A program made the position numbers and the translations under genes. A stretch of 64,000 nucleotides of DNA from Minicystis rosea (GTDB taxonomy: Bacteria > Myxococcota_A > Polyangia > Polyangiales > Polyangiaceae): positions 7,549,703 to 7,613,702 of the forward strand of contig CP016211.1 in assembly GCA_001931535.1 (NCBI GenBank), read 5' to 3'. This document shows, one piece after another, positions 60,592 through 64,000 of the stretch. Below the pieces are notes generated by a model. The model had not been told where the DNA came from. It searched no databases and was given only the letters and a program-made list of their open reading frames with translations. Position 1 is the first letter of the stretch. Every line of letters begins with the position of its first letter.

Positions 60592-61449
60592 CTATCGGGC
60601 CTCGCCGCTCGAAGGCGGCGTATCGGCGAGGCTCGGAACGATGGAGAGCAATCGCGATCGGTGCGCGGACTCGGGGAATCGCGCGAGGAAAGCGGCCGCA
60701 CGGGCGCGGGCGTCGCCGGTGCGTCCGAGAGCGGCCAGCGCGGTGATGGCGATGACCTCGCGCTCCTGGGACAGAGAGCCTCGCGGAAAACGCTGCTCGT
60801 GCTCCATGGTCACCGCGAGGGCGCGCGCCGCGCTCTTGCCGAGCGCATCCTGCGCGCGTTGGAGGAGGGCGACTTCACTCTCGCCTTCGGCGGCGGGCGG
60901 CGGAGGCGAGGCCGAGAGCGCGACGGCGGCCGAAGGCGGCGGCTCGGCGACGGAGGGTGCTTGTGCGGCGGCCGACGCGACGGGCGCGCGGACCACGGGA
61001 GACATGGCGCTCGGGAGCATCGAAGTTGCCGAAGGAGCGATATCGGGTGGCGCGCTCGGCGAGATGGGGAGTGGGCGCGCGGCGTGCGGCGCGGCGCCGG
61101 TGGGAGCGGTGTTGGCCGCAGCGACGATGGGCGCCGGGGAGATTGGCTGTTTGGCGACTTCGTGCCACCACGCGCCGCCGATGACGGCGACCGCGAGGGC
61201 CGCGCCGGCCACCGCGCCGCCGAGCGCGGAGGGCGCGGCCGCCGGCGCGAGCGGGGCGAGCGGCGCTTGCGGGGGCGGCGGCGCATCCGGCGGCGGGGGC
61301 GGGCCGCCGAGCGGCAAACGCGCGGCGAGTCGCGCGAGGTGCGCGGCGTCGGGGAGATCGGCGCGGCCGGCCTCGAGCGCGGCGCGCAGCGGCTCGGAGG
61401 CAGTCGCGTCCGGATCGAGGAGGCGGAGGGGCTCGCGATCGTCGCTCAT
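60592..61449 (-). CDS. Membrane protein linked to ECF sigma factor (possible anti-sigma factor)
   Basis: 285 residues. A cytoplasmic N-terminal ~70 residues with HLARLAARLPLGG, Pro-rich stretch, one TM helix (LGGAVAGAALAVAVIGGAWW), a long Pro/Ala/Ser periplasmic linker, and a C-terminal helical region resembling a TPR pair (EVALLQRAQDALGKSAARALAVT). It is translationally coupled to the sigma gene (ATGA), the usual arrangement for anti-sigma factors, but no ZAS zinc motif is present. Confidence 0.8.
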   Translation of the reverse strand: MSDDREPLRLLDPDATASEPLRAALEAGRADLPDAAHLARLAARLPLGGPPPPPDAPPPPQAPLAPLAPAAAPSALGGAVAGAALAVAVIGGAWWHEVAKQPISPAPIVAAANTAPTGAAPHAARPLPISPSAPPDIAPSATSMLPSAMSPVVRAPVASAAAQAPSVAEPPPSAAVALSASPPPPAAEGESEVALLQRAQDALGKSAARALAVTMEHEQRFPRGSLSQEREVIAITALAALGRTGDARARAAAFLARFPESAHRSRLLSIVPSLADTPPSSGEAR

Positions 61450-62012
61450 GGCCGACCTCCGGAGAGCGCGGCGCGACGGAGCGACGCTTCGACTTGCTTG
61501 CGCGCCGCATAGAGACGCGCATACGCGGTTTGCAATGGGCAGCCCACCGCCTCGGCGACCTCGGTCATGGGCACCTCCTCGATCTCGAAGAGCACGAACA
61601 CCGCGCGCTTGTCGTCGTCGAGACGATCGAGCGCGGCGTCGAGCAGCGCCTGCGCGCGGCGGCGGCCGAGCTCATCCAGCTGCGAGGCGGGCGCGATCTC
61701 CTCGGGCACCGTGTCGACGATCTCTTCGTGACGGCGGTGCGCCGCGCGCCGGTAGCTCGCCGCGCGACGCACGCAAATGCCGTAAATCCAAGTGCGAACG
61801 GCAGATCGACCCTCGAAGTCGGCGAGCCTTCGGTGGACGATCATGAAGACCTCCTGACAGACGTCCTCGACGTCGGCCTCGGGGACGCCGAGCCGGCGCA
61901 GCGCCCGCCAGACGAAGGGCGCATTGTCCTGAAAGACGTGCTCGAACGTGGCCACGACCGGCAACCGCCGCGAGGAAGGCGGCTCGGTCGAGGTAGCGGA
62001 CGCGCGATGCAC
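61446..62012 (-). CDS. ECF-type RNA polymerase sigma factor
   Basis: 188 residues. Region 2 reads DVEDVCQEVFMIVHRRLADF and RTWIYGICVR. Region 4 reads ALDRLDDDKRAVFVLFEIEEVPMTEVAEAVGCP, ending AYARLYAARKQVE. It directs polymerase to a small regulon, held in check by the coupled membrane protein. Neighbours on the same strand are an outer-membrane-like protein upstream and a lipoprotein downstream, suggesting an envelope-stress or secretion role. Confidence 0.94.
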   Translation of the reverse strand: MHRASATSTEPPSSRRLPVVATFEHVFQDNAPFVWRALRRLGVPEADVEDVCQEVFMIVHRRLADFEGRSAVRTWIYGICVRRAASYRRAAHRRHEEIVDTVPEEIAPASQLDELGRRRAQALLDAALDRLDDDKRAVFVLFEIEEVPMTEVAEAVGCPLQTAYARLYAARKQVEASLRRAALSGGRP

Positions 62013-62068
62013 GCCGGTGAGTGTGCGGGGGATGGGCCTTTTATGAAAGAACGACGATCGCCGCGCGA

Positions 62069-63088
62069 TCAGGGGAGCTCCACGCCGAGGCCCAGATCGA
62101 GGACGCCGGCCACGGGGGACATTTGGAACACGTCGCGCTCGGCCCCCTGCGCGTCGAGGTAATAGAAGCGATCACGGCGCATGGGCACGACCATGGACGC
62201 GCCGCCGGCGATGAGGAGCGGGCCCACGATGCGCCGGCGGACGCGGGCTTCGACGGTCGCGTCGATCACGATCTGCTCTTGTTGGTACGAGAGCGCGAAG
62301 CCGAAGCCGCCGACGCGAAGCGCGCCCGCATGCACGCCGGCGCAAGCTTCGAGGAGCGTGCCCGCCAGCGTCAGGCCGGGACAGACCGCGAGGGTTCCAT
62401 AGGCGAGCGTGAAGCCCGCGCTGACCGGGCCCGCGGTGATGGTGTGGCCGGGCCACACGACGGCGCCGATTTCGATCGAGGGCCAGCGCGCGGGCACGAC
62501 GTGCGCGCGCAGCGCGATGCCCGAGCCGACGCGCGGCAAGAGGCCGAAGCCGAGCGCGGCGCCGGCCGTGACGCCGAAGTGCCACGAGGGCGGCGCGGAC
62601 GCGGGCGCAGGCGGCGGGAGCGCGGCAGGGAGCGGCGGAGGAACGAGCGTGTCGACGAGCGCGGGCGCGCGCGGCGCGAGCGCGGCGGAGGGATCGATCA
62701 AGAGCGCGATGACGAGCGCGATCTCGTCGTCGAGCGCGCGGCAATCGCGCGCTTTGCTGGCGAGCTCGCGACGCCCGAGCTGCGCGCCCGATCCATCGGT
62801 GAGCAGGATGGTCGCGCGCCAGCCATCGTTCGCGCGCTCGATGCGACCTTCGATGGCGACGTCGGCCTGCGCGGGTGGAACGAGCGCCGGGCGCCCGAGC
62901 CGGCGCTCCACCGCGATCGCGAGCGCACGCGGAGGCACGCACGGCTCGGCCCCCGCGAGCCGCACCCAACCGAGCGAGGACGTGCGCGCGGGCGGCGTGG
63001 GCGCGGTGCTCTGCGCGCGCGCCGAGGCAGCCCCGCACGAAGCCGACACGACGACGGCGAGCGCCGCTGCCAATCGATCCAGACGCAC
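62069..63088 (-). CDS. Secreted/outer-membrane hypothetical protein
   Basis: About 339 residues from GTG VRLDRLAAALAVVV, a signal peptide cleaved near SARAQ. The N-terminal half has WVRLAGAEPCVPPRALAIAVE and a repeated beta-alpha layout, followed by a Pro-rich hinge and a C-terminal half with alternating strands (GVTAGAALGFGLLPRVGSGIALRAH) as in a small beta-barrel. It stands ahead of the ECF sigma gene and may be part of its regulon. A longer start is possible. Confidence 0.75.
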   Translation of the reverse strand: MRLDRLAAALAVVVSASCGAASARAQSTAPTPPARTSSLGWVRLAGAEPCVPPRALAIAVERRLGRPALVPPAQADVAIEGRIERANDGWRATILLTDGSGAQLGRRELASKARDCRALDDEIALVIALLIDPSAALAPRAPALVDTLVPPPLPAALPPPAPASAPPSWHFGVTAGAALGFGLLPRVGSGIALRAHVVPARWPSIEIGAVVWPGHTITAGPVSAGFTLAYGTLAVCPGLTLAGTLLEACAGVHAGALRVGGFGFALSYQQEQIVIDATVEARVRRRIVGPLLIAGGASMVVPMRRDRFYYLDAQGAERDVFQMSPVAGVLDLGLGVELP

Positions 63089-63243
63089 CTCGAGGCAATG
63101 TAGCGAAGCGCGTTGCTCCGCGCGCTCCGAAGCGAGGTGGATCACCGCGGAGCGTGGCTCGGACCGAGGCCCCACATGCGAAAACGCGCTGCCCTTGGTA
63201 AAGAGCAGCGCGTCGATTCGGGCCTGGTGAGGGGAGTGAGATC

Positions 63244-63263
63244 GCGGGGGCGCGTGCCCCCGC
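63244..63263. terminator. GC hairpin terminator
   Basis: GCGGGGGC-GCGT-GCCCCCGC, a perfect 8-bp stem with a tetraloop, 8 bases past the stop of the partial outer-membrane-like gene. Confidence 0.6.
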
Positions 63264-63271
63264 CGTTCGAG

Positions 63272-64000
63272 CTAGAACGCGCCGGCCTGCTGAGCCGCGC
63301 GGGCCGCGCGCTTCGCCGTGGGGCCGCCGGTCAGGTTGAAGGCCTTGTCGAGCATGCTGTCGAGGAAGACGGATACGTTCGTGTAGAACGACGCGTCCGG
63401 TCCGTAGAAGACGCTGCGACGGTGCCCGCCGTTGTCTCCGAGCTGGGCCGTCTGGTGCTGATAGCCGAGATCGATGCGGGTCATGTTGAACAGCGTGTAG
63501 GAGAAGCCGACGTCGAAGGTCGTGATCGGGTTGATCATCGTGTAGCTCTCGCCCAGGTGGACGGGGCCGGTCGGCGTGGAGATGTCGGTCGGCGAGAACT
63601 TGGGCTTCTGGGGGACCAGGAGCTCCATCGAGAAGTTCAGCGAGAGATCACGGTAGATCGTGAGGTAGGCCGCGCCGAGGAAGCGGCCGTTGTTCATCGC
63701 CATCGACGAGCCGGAGATCTGATCGTTGAAGACCGCGTTGCCGTCCGGCCCCATGCGCGGGCGCTGGAGGCCGACGGTCTCGTTGACCGGGGTGTAGGAC
63801 TTGGCGAAGAGGTGCGACCAACCGGCGAGGCCGATGATGAAGATGTCCGAGATCCAGTCCGACTTGGGGACGAGCGGGATGGCCTGCATGAGACCGACGC
63901 TGACGCTCGTGGTCGCATAACGACCCTGGCCGCGGCTGGTCTTCGAGGTCGGGAGGATGACGTTGGCCGAGGCGAGGGGCGTCGTGGAGAAGCCGTCGGC
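63272..64000 (-). CDS. Outer-membrane-like protein (5' end beyond window)
   Basis: About 242 residues are visible and the frame continues past the window edge. Short alternating strands (AYLTIYRDLSLNFSMELLVP, TFDVGFSYTLFNMTRIDLGY) suggest a porin-like or other beta-barrel protein, followed by an Ala/Lys-rich C-terminus. Internal ATG codons near 63889 should not be taken as the start. The function is unknown. Confidence 0.75.
   Translation of the reverse strand, partial: ADGFSTTPLASANVILPTSKTSRGQGRYATTSVSVGLMQAIPLVPKSDWISDIFIIGLAGWSHLFAKSYTPVNETVGLQRPRMGPDGNAVFNDQISGSSMAMNNGRFLGAAYLTIYRDLSLNFSMELLVPQKPKFSPTDISTPTGPVHLGESYTMINPITTFDVGFSYTLFNMTRIDLGYQHQTAQLGDNGGHRRSVFYGPDASFYTNVSVFLDSMLDKAFNLTGGPTAKRAARAAQQAGAF

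Overview
This window looks like a chromosomal segment from a myxobacterium, most likely of the Polyangiales/Sorangium type. The evidence is a very high GC content with strong third-position bias, many secreted or lipoprotein genes with Gly/Ser/Thr-rich linkers followed by Cys-rich (DUF4215-like) repeats, a C-terminal MYXO-CTERM-like tail (3433-5388), and a zinc-ribbon/TonB-like protein with the usual myxobacterial C-terminus (23468-25798). No tRNA, rRNA, prophage or CRISPR array was found. Most long ORFs antisense to the listed genes are GC-driven shadows.

Layout. 1-2982: an ATP-dependent DNA ligase (3' end outside the window) behind a RecA-like ATPase with a Met/Gln/Pro/Gly repeat tail. 3433-7410: a MYXO-CTERM protein, then the cysK-cysE cysteine operon. 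7450-7977: a repeat-rich intergenic block ending in a 126-bp inverted-repeat element. 7974-9749: a fatty acid hydroxylase divergent from a TetR regulator, with a perfect operator between them. 9755-16980: HelD-like helicase, acyltransferase remnant, AsmA-like protein, YkgJ-type Fe-S protein, glutamine amidotransferase and a secreted protein. 17228-28046: lipoprotein plus methionine aminopeptidase, a tandem ThyX, RecN, a zinc-ribbon/TonB-like protein and a DUF3829-like lipoprotein. 28093-29656: an IS4/Tn5-type insertion sequence with a perfect 9-bp target duplication. 30072-36295: a pentameric ligand-gated channel homologue and three secreted lipoproteins, one carrying a ferritin-like domain. 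36585-40590: boxB-boxC divergent from boxR (aerobic benzoyl-CoA pathway, boxA absent). 40608-45405: DJ-1-like protein, glycogen synthase, and a Fur/PerR-AhpC-AhpD-Dps oxidative-stress cluster with two operator palindromes. 46201-52735: a two-gene 2-hydroxyacyl-CoA dehydratase/activase operon divergent from a TetR regulator with two palindromes. 52924-56030: an orphan adenylation-carrier-methyltransferase NRPS-like gene. 56137-64000: TPR protein, M28 peptidase, an ECF sigma/membrane protein/lipoprotein cluster and a partial outer-membrane-like protein.

Main observations. (1) Three genes (transposase, fibro-slime lipoprotein, NRPS-like gene) are broken at four sites by the same kind of event, a G-run one base too short. 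Adding one G at each site restores a textbook protein. This suggests either systematic homopolymer error in the assembly or slippage. (2) Two intergenic elements (7852-7977 and 44554-44709) have different terminal stems but the same nested fold and a shared internal core, with paired changes in the stems. They may be a structured RNA or a structured MITE family. (3) A palindromic repeat family occurs at 16088, in four copies at 29853-30030, and inside a coding region at 31179.
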